Assembly (NCBI GenBank): GCA_048213135.1
Contig: PS015439.1
Span: 1 to 64,000, forward strand
DNA: 64,000 nt
From: Reclinomonas americana ATCC 50394
Taxonomy: Eukaryota > Jakobida > Jakobea > Jakobida
Direction of reading: 5' to 3'
The translations under genes were made by a program, and so were the position numbers. Positions 22,283 through 32,790 of this stretch are shown piece after piece (position 1 is the first letter of the stretch; the number at the start of each line of letters is the position of its first letter). The notes beneath the pieces are model-generated. The model did not search any database. It saw nothing but the letters and a program-made list of their open reading frames with translations, and was not told the DNA's origin.

Positions 22283-25200
22283 ATGCGAGTGTCGTTGTTG
22301 GTCACAGTGTTTGTGCTCGCAGTCGGTGGAGTGCTGCTCTGCAGGTAAGTGAGCGTGCTTGCTGCGCGCACACAGAGCGCAGTCGCACACACACGCGAGT
22401 GGTGCGTTTCAGTGCATCACCACACTTGGCCGACTGGCAGTCGAGGCCAGGCGCTGCGCGTGAGGCCTCGCGACTGGCGCACACTATCGGTCAGTTGTCC
22501 ACGCGTTCTGCGGTCGCGCGCATTGTGCTCATTCTCTCTCTCTCTTGCGCAGGCGACACGACACTGTCGGCGACTGGCGGTCTCGGCAAGTTCAGTGATG
22601 AGCTCGATAGTGCGTGTGATGAACTGCAGCTCGAGGAGCTCGGCGAGCGGTTGGGGAATGATGGATCCATGAGTCGCAAGTATCTGAGCAGTGTGCGATT
22701 GGCGTGCGAGGATGTGCAGGTGTGTGGGCATCACTGTGCGCAGCAGGTGCGCGTGTGTGTGCATAACACGCAGTCGTCGACAATAGTCGGTACTGAAGGC
22801 CGCCGGAGTGGGCATTGGTGGCGAAATGACGCGGATGGTGTACGAGCGTGCACTGGCGTTTGCGGAGGATGTGACAGTTGGGTGGTCGGCGTATCCGCCG
22901 CATGTTGCTGCACACTCACCAGCTTGGCGCTCAGAAATTCACCGAGAGGGAGTTTGTCAAGTCGGCGCACACGTTCTCGTCGAGCACGTTGGAGATGTTC
23001 AGCAAGTTGCCGGAGTCGTGGGTGGCGTTGCAGCCCAAGTTCGTTGTCTTGTACGACCAATTGCAGCGATTGGATGAGCAAACGAGCTGGAGGCCAGCTG
23101 TGGAGGTCGCCATCTCGACGCTGTGGATTGTGTATGCATTTGCGGTGGCCTTTGTCGTTGTTGTCTGGCTCGTGAAGTGGTGCTTGCGAGGGGATCGACG
23201 AGCACCTGCGCCGCCTCCACCTCCGCCTCCGCCAGCCGAAGACGAGGAGCCAGATGAGGACGAGGAAGTGATTGGTGAGTGTTTCCGTGGATCCTCGACC
23301 GAGCGACCACATTCTGACACTCGTTGTGTGCTGTGCAGAAGTAGACGATGATGACGATGCACCGACCGTACGCAATCGCGCCCTTGTCCAACAGCAGCCG
23401 CCCGGTCAGCACCGCCACCGTAATCACCACCATCACCACCACCACCATCAACGGCGTCACCACCATCCACCAGCAGGCCCAGTGCAGCCAGCGGGGGCAC
23501 GTGGTGGTGGTGGTGGTGCTGGTGCTACTGACGACGGAAGAGGGGTACGTAGGTGACTCGGTGCCGCAACGTGAGGTGGGCACTCACTCGTGGCTCTCTG
23601 GCGCAGTTTATTACACGCCTGGCATTGGTACTACTTGTGCTCGGCATTGCGCTGCTGGTATTCACCATTGGATTTTACAAACGTGCGTCACATCTCGCTC
23701 TGTGGAGTCATCCCGCACTTTGGCTCACCCTGGCCGTACAGTGCACTGGTTCTCAGTGGCCCCACACGCGGCGCGGTCACTCGAAAAGTGCGAGTCGATG
23801 AGAGCAGCGCTTTCTCGCCACTGTGAGGCGCTCCGCGGCTCCGTCAACGAGCTTCGGCAAGGCTTCGACGCGTTTGTGAAATTCGAGACCTCCCTGTGCG
23901 TTATTGCTTCCTTGATGTCCCTGTCTAGACGATGGAGCTGAACTCCTCCGGGTGGAATGCAGGATAGACAAGCAGATAGGGTCCGGATTGCGAGTCATTC
24001 ATGACACCAATCCGTATCCGCGGCTCTCCGGCACCATGGTGCACTACCGCACCGAGGTGTCCAAGGCAGTGGCGAAACTAGATGTGTTCCAGACGGTACC
24101 GTTGTAGTCTGGGTGCACGACAACGCCCGTGTTGATTTGGTGTCGCTCACGACTTTAGTGACTGTACAGCGGGGTCAGTGCGGTGCGCACGTGGTGCCAG
24201 TGTTGAATGCTTTGCAAGAGTACCAAAACTGGCTGAAGGAGTTTGGTGATGTGCTTCTGCCGGTGCTCATTGACGTGTACGACGTTATCAAGTGCGTCGT
24301 GTCGGCTCTCGTGAATGTGCAGCCTGTGCACTAACCACACGTACGATGAGCAGATTCTTCCAGGAAAACGAGGGGACTCTCCAGAAATACGCAGAGCGTG
24401 GTGAGTCGTTGTACGAGTATCCTTTCTCCCAAAGCTGTTCTCTCACAATGCAGAATGCACAGGTGATGTCCACATCACGGATGCCTTCTTCGAGGCCATG
24501 CATCGCACGTACAAGAGGCTGCGCGATGGTATGCAAGGGTCGGCCGAGAAGCTGAAGCCTGTGCGCACTGCCAAGGAGCAGGTGCGAGCGTGAGAGAGAG
24601 AATGTCTCTGTCGACTCCGTGACGGTATTCACGACGTGCTTCACGAACTTGCAGGTCAAAGAGAAGCGTGATGTTGCGGAGCCGCGAGTTGAGGGTGTGA
24701 AGCGAACCTCTCGCATCAAAGCTGGCGTCCTGGCGGCCATTGGTGGTTTGATGGCTGTCTTTGTTGCGTTGTACTGCACCTGTGTGTGGTGAGGGAGGCA
24801 AGTCGCCAACACGATGGCGAGCAGGTCCCGCCTATTGGCGTTCCTGCTGCTGCTGGTGCCGGCGGATACGTGGTGTACAATGAGAACACTACCGTGCGAG
24901 GTTGGTCTGTCGCGGCAGTGTTCCATGGATGCACCGCTAACGCGTGTACATCGATGTCGCAGATTGCAACGAAGTCGTGGAGGTTCTGCAGGAGCTGCAA
25001 GCATCGATTGCCGTGGTACGTTCCGTGTTGCACTTTTCCCTTGCCCGCTGCTTGCTGACGCGCAGAGTCATCACACGCAGGACGACAAGTCGGTTCGCGA
25101 GGCTGAGGATGCGCTGATTGAGGCGACGACCATCCTCGTGATGTTGCTGCGAGGCGTCCGCACCAGCCGCAAGGCCTTCAAAAGTGTCAACCCGGTGCGA

Positions 25201-25497
25201 CTGCAGGAGGCCACCAGGGTACGAGAGGCAAAGAGCGATTATTTCGAGAGATCCGACGACGATGCAGAGGACGACAAGCAAGACGAAGAAGATCCACGCA
25301 GCAAGATGGAGCGACTCATCGGAGAGGCCAGCGATGACGACGAGTTGCTCATTCGTGTCGCCATGGAGGCGATGAAGCTGGACCATCGTCAACTGGAAGA
25401 CGCCGTGCAGAGAGTGTTCGCGTCAGTCGGCCTTGGCATTGACGACGTGGGCACGAAGAGATTGCCACACAAGGAGGACGATCGGCGAGATACATAA
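22283..25497 (+). CDS. Family-1 membrane protein, copy D
   Basis: Fourth and most distinct paralogue. ATG 22283 opens MRVSLLVTVFVLAVGGVLLCR. The ectodomain has KFSDELDSACDELQLEELGE and SRKYLSSVRLACEDVQ. Exon 5 has EMFSKLPESWVALQPKFVVLYD and TM1 (AISTLWIVYAFAVAFVVVVW). The loop has PPPPPPPAEDEEPDEDEEV, then VDDDDAPTVRNRALV and a run of eight His within a His/Gln/Pro-rich stretch. TM2 is LALVLLVLGIALLVFTIGF. After it come RAALSRHCEALRGSVNELRQGF, DTNPYPRLSG and GAHVVPVLNALQEYQNWLKEF; the intron at this position uses a normal GT donor, unlike A and C. TM3 is IKAGVLAAIGGLMAVFVALY. The tail has EASDDDELLIRVAMEAMKLDH and ends at TAA 25495-25497, 43 bp from the stop of the convergent next gene. Confidence 0.75.
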
Positions 25498-25540
25498 ACA
25501 CAGAATGCCTGATGTAAAAGGGTCTCTCCTTCAATTTCGC

Positions 25541-28069
25541 CTATCGCCGCCCCCCTGCCCCGCCACGATTCCTGCCTCCAGAGGATGCGCCCGCTGCTGC
25601 GCCAGACGGCGCATTAGATGGCCCTGTGGGGCGCCGACCCGCTGGTTCGCCGCGACCCGCTCCCCCCGCCGGCTTCCCCGGACCAGCTCCCGGAGACGTC
25701 AGCAGTTCAAGCACGGCGGTGGCCTCGGTGCGCACAGCTGTATTCGCATCGCTGTCGGCCATCGTCCGCAACTGCAAGTCGATGCTGGCGGAGAAGATTT
25801 GTGCACGAATGTCGGCGTTGTCTGCTGCCGCAGTAAGTACCGGCACACGATTCACACTCGGCAAATCCTCTTCTTGCACGCAACTGGTCACACAGAACCG
25901 CAGCGTCTCCAGTACCTTGGAGCGCACCTCCACGTGCGGATTTCTCAGATACTGCGGGCCAGCAAACTGCTCCGCCAAGCCCTGGGACACGATCTGCTGC
26001 ACCAGTTTCTTGTCTGTGTGCATCGCACCGTGGTGTGGGTAAACACGCTTCGTTTCACGACTGGAGTATGACCTCATCACACGAAACCTTGAGCAAACAT
26101 GGGCAGCAGGTTGACAAACAATTTCTCGCCGACAACATCTGCCGAGCCAATCATCGACTGCACGATGATCATATGTTCGGTGAAGAATGCCGCCAGTCGA
26201 CCTCGATCTGCATATGCGGTCAACAAGCCGTGCGCAATTCTGTGGCACACAAGACGCCTCACCGCGCAAACAGTGCTGCAAGCAACGGAAGGAACTCTCG
26301 CGACACTCCTTTCCACAGTCCTTCTCGGTGACGACCTCCAGCAGCAGCGCGGAGTGTTGCGCCACGGCGTCCACGGTGGGTGCCCAACCTGTTTCACGAA
26401 TGCTTCCCTCAGCATGCTCTTTGTGGAAGGCGACAGAGACAGAAAGCGCGTCACGCAACGACAGGCAGCCTCGAGAACCGTGAGCACATCGAGCAGCATA
26501 TCACGCGGACGTGCGGCGCCCTCTTCTTTGCACTTTCCAAACTCGGTTCGGCATGCATCGGCCAGCACAGGCACCAGTTCGCAGACGGCCGTGCACTCCG
26601 AGTCCGGGCACACTGCACAATGCGCACGCGTCACACAACAATAGACAACACACATGTCCAATCGCTTTCAAGCACACCAATCACATACGCTGCCAGGAGT
26701 GCCAGAGCAGCGAACTCTCCACCGCGCTCCGCGGCCGGCAACGCAACACTGCGGCTGAGACCGCCAACCACATCACGGAGGAGAGCCAGTGGCGAGCAGC
26801 CAGCAGCCAGCAGTCGCTCTGCGGCCGGAGCACCACCTGCGACATGCAACGTGGGGTGAGACAAAGGACGACAGCGGGGAGAGGAAGCGTGTCAAGCCAA
26901 CCGTGCTTCATAGCGTTCGCCAGCAGGATCAGCATGGCATCGCGTGTTTCCGGGATCGACTCGGACACGTGCAACAGCAGCAACACGCCACCACTCTGCG
27001 ACAGAAACTCCATCGTATTCTCCACCGAGCCATCCACCAGACGCGACACCAAACGGAACCAAAAGAACATGGAGGACAAACGATCGCCATCTGTGGCGCT
27101 GCCACATACCGCAGCCGCCCACGCACACAGCGGCTCGACAAGGTCACGCAGCAGTCGCTGCAGCTGCCCGCGACCACCACTGGCATCCCCCAACATCTCC
27201 GACAGCGCACACATCAGCACCTGGCGCGTCTTATCCTCCTCCTCTACCCCGCAGTTCACCAGCGCCGACGACAAGGCGCGCACCACATTCGCCTGCGAAC
27301 TCAAAAACGAGCGGATCTTGTTGTCGCTGCGACCACCTGCGAGTTGTTGTTGCATACTGAGCAACGGTGCACGATCTACTCCCTCGCACAGTCACACCAC
27401 CGACCTTGCACGAACGACAACACGAGCCACGCAAGTGCGTTCTGCCCGCGCGACGAGTGCGCTCTCCAGTTGACCAGCGACTGCGTGAGCACCGAGTATC
27501 CATCCTGAGTCTCCGCAAACTCCACTCCCGTCTCCGCCACAACTACACACGCCAACCACGTCAACAACAACTCACACACTTTCTCAGTCACACAATCGAC
27601 ACTCACATCGCGCAAAATGAGCCAACACACTGAGACACACTGTTCGCAGCTCGCCCGCCAACGACGCATCCTGCGACATGATGCCCATCACAGTCTCGAT
27701 CCACATGCGCAAGTTCGGCCGCAGTGCGTCCACCACAGCACTCTGTCGATTCTTGGCATCCTCTGCCCAGAAAAAGACACACTCACTCAGACTCTCTCTC
27801 CCTCTCTCACTCTCTCTGTCTCTCTCTCTCATACCATCGCGAAGCATTGCAAGCAGTCGCTCAAACGTCTTGAACCGCTCCTCGTCATCCCACAGAGTGT
27901 TGTACATGCTCTCCAGTTGTGCGGCGATCAGTGCAGAGGCCGACGAGGAAGAGGCGCTGCCTCCACTGCCACTGCCACTGGCCTGTGCATCGAGAGCAGC
28001 ATAGGAGTTGCGTGCCACTGCAGCGCCTCCAGAGCCGCCCGATCGCCCACTTGCTCCACGCTTTCCCAT
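25541..28069 (-). CDS. ARM/HEAT-like helical protein, unrecognised
   Basis: The start is ATG 28067-28069 (MGKRGASGRSGGSGG), only 68 bp after the stop of the same-strand MYB gene. The first exon (28069-27835) has a Gly/Ser-rich leader, then ALIAAQLESMYNTLWDDEERF and FERLLAMLRDG. Later exons encode regularly spaced amphipathic helices: QSAVVDALRPNLRMWIETVMG, EKVCELLLTWLACVVVAE, NALAWLVLSFVQ, NVVRALSSALVNCG, LQRLLRDLVEPLCAWAAAV, MFFWFRLVSRLVDG, AMLILLANAMKHGW, LLDVLTVLEAACRCVTRFL, AQHSALLLEVV, VRSKVLETLRFCVTSC and RTEATAVLELLTSP. This pattern suits an armadillo or HEAT solenoid. The last exon ends with a Gly/Arg/Pro-rich tail and TAG 25541-25543. No specific family (importin, ataxin-10 and so on) is supported. 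Confidence 0.65.
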
Positions 28070-28137
28070 AAGTGAGATTGAAAACGTCGAGCTTCTTCAA
28101 TGCAATTTTTGTGTGTGTTTTCTTGTCTCCCTCGCTG

Positions 28138-31100
28138 TCACTCGTCGACCACCTCCAGTGAATAATACAACAACAGCTCGCCTTCGGCGTTGGTCTTGAC
28201 GTTGCGCAGTTTGTTCAGCTTGTCAGTGGGAGGCAGCACGCGGCTCGGTGGAATGGTGTTGGCGCCCGACGGTTTCGCCGTGGCGCCGTGAATGACGACG
28301 TGGCGTGTCTCGGGCACCGACAGTTTGATGCGAACGAGCTCCATGAGTGCGCCCACCGGTGCGTTGCCGGGCACGCTGATGTGCGGCTTGGCCAGGTCAG
28401 ACAGCCTGCAGGAAGGAGGACGATGGTCAGCGAGGTGGGGCGCGGAGGAGACAAAGGCGACAGCCGGTACGCGACTCTTGGCTGTGCGGGCGCAGGAATG
28501 CGAGTGCGGGCTCCACAGGTTGCACGGCGGGGGCATGGTCGACGCTCGACGACAGCGATGCATCGTCGTCGGCCATTGCAACACCGCGCTCGTTGCCCAA
28601 GTCGTCATCGTCGTCATCGTCGTCGTCGTCGTCGTCACCATCGCGTTTAGTTAGTGGCGCAGTGGCAGCATTCCGTCCACTGCGGCGAGTACCGCTGCTT
28701 CCACGAGTGCGCATGGTTCGGGTCGACGACGCCGAGGGCTTTTGACGGGACGAGCGGCGCTTTCGTGCAGGTGCTGTAATTCACGACGAGCTGCATGAGA
28801 TTGTGGCGGGAGAAGACGGAGAGTTCGAGAACAAGAGTACCATCCGCATCCGAGGCCGACTCGACAGAAGGAGAGACTTCTTCGCGCTTCCTCTTGTTCC
28901 GCAACGTCCGTGCCGACTCCGACTTGCCCGATCCGCTTCGGGTCGTCGGCGTGGTTGCTGCGGTGGTGGCGGTGGGCGTCGATGGTTCCCCTTCGCTGCG
29001 ACGGAGACGACGGCGACTCCACTTGTGTCCCGGCGGCTTCTCCGCCGACAGACGAAGGTAGGCCAGCGGCGGACCTGTTGCTCGCTCCCATGAGATCTTT
29101 TGAAAAAACACAAGGATGATAGCAACAACGAAGACAAACCGTGCGCATCAGCACCGACAATTGGAATGCATGGAAGCGACTGCGCAGCACAGCATGTCGG
29201 TCAAACAGACAAGCACGCACACAATCATCTGGTGTTGCCGTACCATGCCCTCCTTGCTCCCATCCCCACCAGCGCTGCTGCTGGGCATGGCATGCACTGG
29301 GAGCACAACGTCGTGCGATGATTGCTCGCTTGGCACCCAGAATGCGGGCACAAGCTGCATCAACTGTCAGTGCACAGTCATCGGCAGTGCAACACATGCA
29401 CGCATAAACTGAACCTCGATGGCCGGTGTCGGATGCAGAGAAATGGAGACGCGGCTGGCGTCTTGTATCGTGGCATCGACAGCTTCCACGGTAAAGTAGC
29501 CGGCTCGCAGACTTGGCGGCAGGTGCGGACGCGGCTTCTGCGCCGACGACGACGACGAATACATGCGACGTGTCGGTCGCTGCACCGTCGCCAGTGGGTC
29601 GTACGATTTTCTGGACGACTGCGGTGCAACTTGTGAGCGGGGAACCACACAAGGATCGTTTCGCGTGCTTGTGCGACGTACCTTGTGTGGCTCATTTGCG
29701 CCTGCATACGGTGGCACACGTGAGTCAATCTAGAAAGAACACAATCTCGCTCAGACATGCACACACCTGACTTGCGGTGAGAGTGTGTCACGTGTAGTGG
29801 GTGACCCTCGGGCACCGAGAACGTACTGCCTCCACTCTGCTTCCGATTCGTGAGAGACAGAGAGTCACAGCACGAGAGAGAGCGAGAGAGAGCACGCACC
29901 GCAGTGTCGGCAATGTAGCGCGCACGCATCACGACCTCATCGACATTGCGTCCCGGGTGGAAGCGAGAGCGGTGGTTCGCAAGGTGCTCAACCACAATCG
30001 AGGATATGGTGTCGGAGGTCGCCGATTGAACCTGTTGTACATCAACGAGCTCAGTTCGTGGGGACAATACAACGCACACTGCTAGACAACAACGACGCAC
30101 CCACTCCTCGAGCAATGCATCCTCAGCCTCACTGAACGGAACCACGGGTCGAACCAAACCGGCTGCGCAGGGCGGTGAAGCGTGTGAGTAAAATATGCTG
30201 TGCAAGTGGCACACACTCACACACAGATGCAGACCGAGACCACCGCGAAGGCGATCCGCAGCCGACGCGGCAGGAGCCGCCGCCGACATTGCAGACGACG
30301 GCTCCCGCGTGGCTGGAGTAGCACTCGCTGTGGCAGTGGTGGTGGTGGTGGTGGTGGTAGAGGAGGTGGCGGTGGTGGTGGTGGTGGTGGTGTGCGTGGA
30401 GGGGTGTGGCGGACTCGACGGTGGAATGTCGACAGAGGGCGGAGGAATGTTTAGCGGGACAGCCGGTGGCACCGACTCTGGCCACATTGTCTGCGTCACG
30501 TCGGTCGCCGACATCACTGCCGATGCCGCTGGTGCCAGGGGTGGAGGCGGCGGTGGAGGCGGCGGGGGCGGCGGTGGCGGGGGAACATGGGGCGCGAAAG
30601 CGCCGCCCGGTATCGACAGCACAGTGAGATAAGTGTTGCCATCGGTGCCATTCTGCGTCGCCACCGGTGCAGCATCTGTCGCAGGAACCACGAGGCCTTC
30701 TGCTGCCAACAACACACATCATCGATTGGTCACCGTCACCATGAAGGGGGCACACAAGACGACACACGTACCGCCACCCGAGCGACGGTTTCGGGCCTTG
30801 ATGGTGGATGCGTCACGCTCCTTGATCTGGTACCAACGATGGCGGCACTGGATATCTGCGAACAGAGAGCCCACCGACGAAGCTAAGCAAGCAGGACGGA
30901 GGAGTGAAAGAAAAAGAGAAAGAAAAGAGAGAGTCGTACCTGTGCGACCGGGCACACGATCCGACACGCGCGTCCATGTGGTCTCTCCCAGCTCCGTCAC
31001 CGCGGCACGCAGTCGCGCGTCCTCGGCTGCGAGACGCACACATGAGCAACACATCGATGATAAGCAAAACAACGCGACGCGGCTCCTCACCTTCGCCCCA

Positions 31101-32516
31101 CTCGCCCTTGACAATGGCCGGATTGAGCACGCGGTGCCAGTGTTGATCTGCTCGCAGTGAGTGCCAAACCTCACCCCCACCCCCACAATCAAAGTGTGCG
31201 ACGCAACTGCACTGATCGGCCGTGAATCCGCCACCGACCTGGCGGGCAATGTCCTTCCAGTTGCGTGCGCCATTCTGTTGCACAGCATCGCGGAGCTTCT
31301 GATCCAATTCCTGCAATACGGAACACGACTTTTTGTCATCGCCACGACACTGATAGTGATCGAGAAAAGGCACACAAACCTCGGTCCAGCGGCCCTTGCG
31401 ATCCTTGACGCGGCGGGACTTGGTCTTGTCGCTTGTCTGCCAGCGCCAGAAGCAACTTCAGTCAACGCACACAAAACCCCAATACAAAACCATCCACAAA
31501 CCGGTGATGACGGCGCCTCTGCTTGTATGAATGGCGCCGAGGGTGGCGGCAAGCTCGACGCCTGTGCTTGAGCCTGTATGGCCGCCTGGAGATGAATCAT
31601 GCTGATCACACTCTGCGCGAAGAGATTTCAGCAAGCTGCGACAACAACATCAACGCGCGTCACATACCTCCGGACTCATTACCACCGGCATCGAGTTGAC
31701 ATCCGCCGATTGCTGTGTGCACCCGCGCAGTGAGCAACTGAGAAGCAACACAAACGCGTGCGCGCAAAAAGAGAGAGAGGGAGAGAGCAAACCATCGGTT
31801 GCATCGAGTAAATCATCGGCACCTGAAACGCACACGTGAGAAGACACACACATGCACACACACGCACGAGAGCACAACACAACTGCGAACTGCATCATCG
31901 CCGCCGACCTGCGACACAAAAATGCGTTTTATGTAAGTATTGGCGCCAACGCATCGACAATGCAAACAACTCGTGATGAGATTGATTCACACACACACAA
32001 TGCACGCACAAAATGCGCATGCCCACACAGACGCACGTGTGTGTGTGCGCGAGAGAGAGTGTGCACACATCACACACAAGTGCGTGCGTGTGTGCAACGA
32101 CACTTACACTACGCACTCTACGACAACCGTAGTAGCGCACAGTACACAACCCCACATACGAAACACACTCACCCGTCACCACCCGACGCCTGCCCCATGA
32201 AGTGAAACCCTGCACACACGCACGCACGCAACACACACACGCACAACATTCAGCGCACATAAAGTGTCACATTCATCGACTTTATCTCACCTGGAGGTGG
32301 CGGAGGCGGCGGCGGAGGTGGCGGCGGCATAGGCGGAGGCATAGGCGGAGGCGATGAGGAGCGCGCGTCTGCAGGCGGCATCCGCTGTGATGGCAACTCG
32401 GTCATTGCTTCCGAGGCCTGTGACAGCACCTGACTGCTGCTCTCTCCTGTCTCTGGAGGCGGCGACAGCGCAGAGTCGTCGTGCGCGTGGTCGTCGTTGG
32501 CCAGCGGGTGCTCCAT
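28138..32516 (-). CDS. R2R3-type MYB protein with extra SANT-like and C-terminal ubiquitin-like segments
   Basis: The exons chain in phase from ATG 32514-32516 to the stop at 28138, giving roughly 930 residues. The N-terminus is Pro-rich (MEHPLANDD, then a long Pro run). The MYB core starts near residue 170: GRWTEELDQKLRDAVQQNG, NWKDIARQVGGGFTADQC, then after an intron NQHWHRVLNPAIVKGEWGE; the second repeat has EDARLRAAVTELGETTWTRV, then RTDIQCRHRWYQIKERD. Conserved Trp positions and RVLNPAIVKG mark a c-Myb-like DNA-binding domain. A Pro/Thr-rich linker and a SANT-like segment follow (VPFSEAEDALLEEWVRR to VVMRARYIADTA, about 29940-30160). Next are a basic region, an acidic run of 12 Asp (near 28630) and a C-terminal domain (LAKPHISVPGNAPVGALMEL to ELLLYYSLEVVDE). 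That last domain resembles RAWUL/ubiquitin-like folds; this is a weak, by-eye match. Likely a nuclear transcription or chromatin factor. An alternative is two genes fused in my model. Confidence 0.75.
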
Positions 32517-32790
32517 GACATCGTCTGTGTGTGTGAGAGAGACAGAAGAGAGAGAGACAAAGAGTGAGAGGTGCAATGCGTTTTTGTAGGGTGACAACAA
32601 AAAAGTGAACCTTGCATGTTTTCCCTTCTGTGTCTCTCCGAGTGCACTCCTCTCTGTGTGTGCAGAGTCGTGCAGAGTCACACGCGCGCGCGTGACAAGT
32701 TCGACGATATGATGGAGAGTTGTCCGTCGATCGGCTGGAGTGAATTGTACAGAAACGCCATTTCGGAAACGCCTCCTTTCCCCCCTTCTT
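32517..32790. promoter_or_regulatory. Bidirectional intergenic region, MYB gene and 32791 gene
   Basis: 274 bp between divergent starts, if ATG 32791 is right. It holds GA-rich sequence near 32535-32570. An upstream ATG at 32709 opens a competing frame that does not join the downstream exons. Confidence 0.35.

Noticed and set aside
30195-30632. Plus-strand Val/Gly-rich frame
   Set aside because: Antisense of the Pro/Thr-rich linker in the MYB gene.
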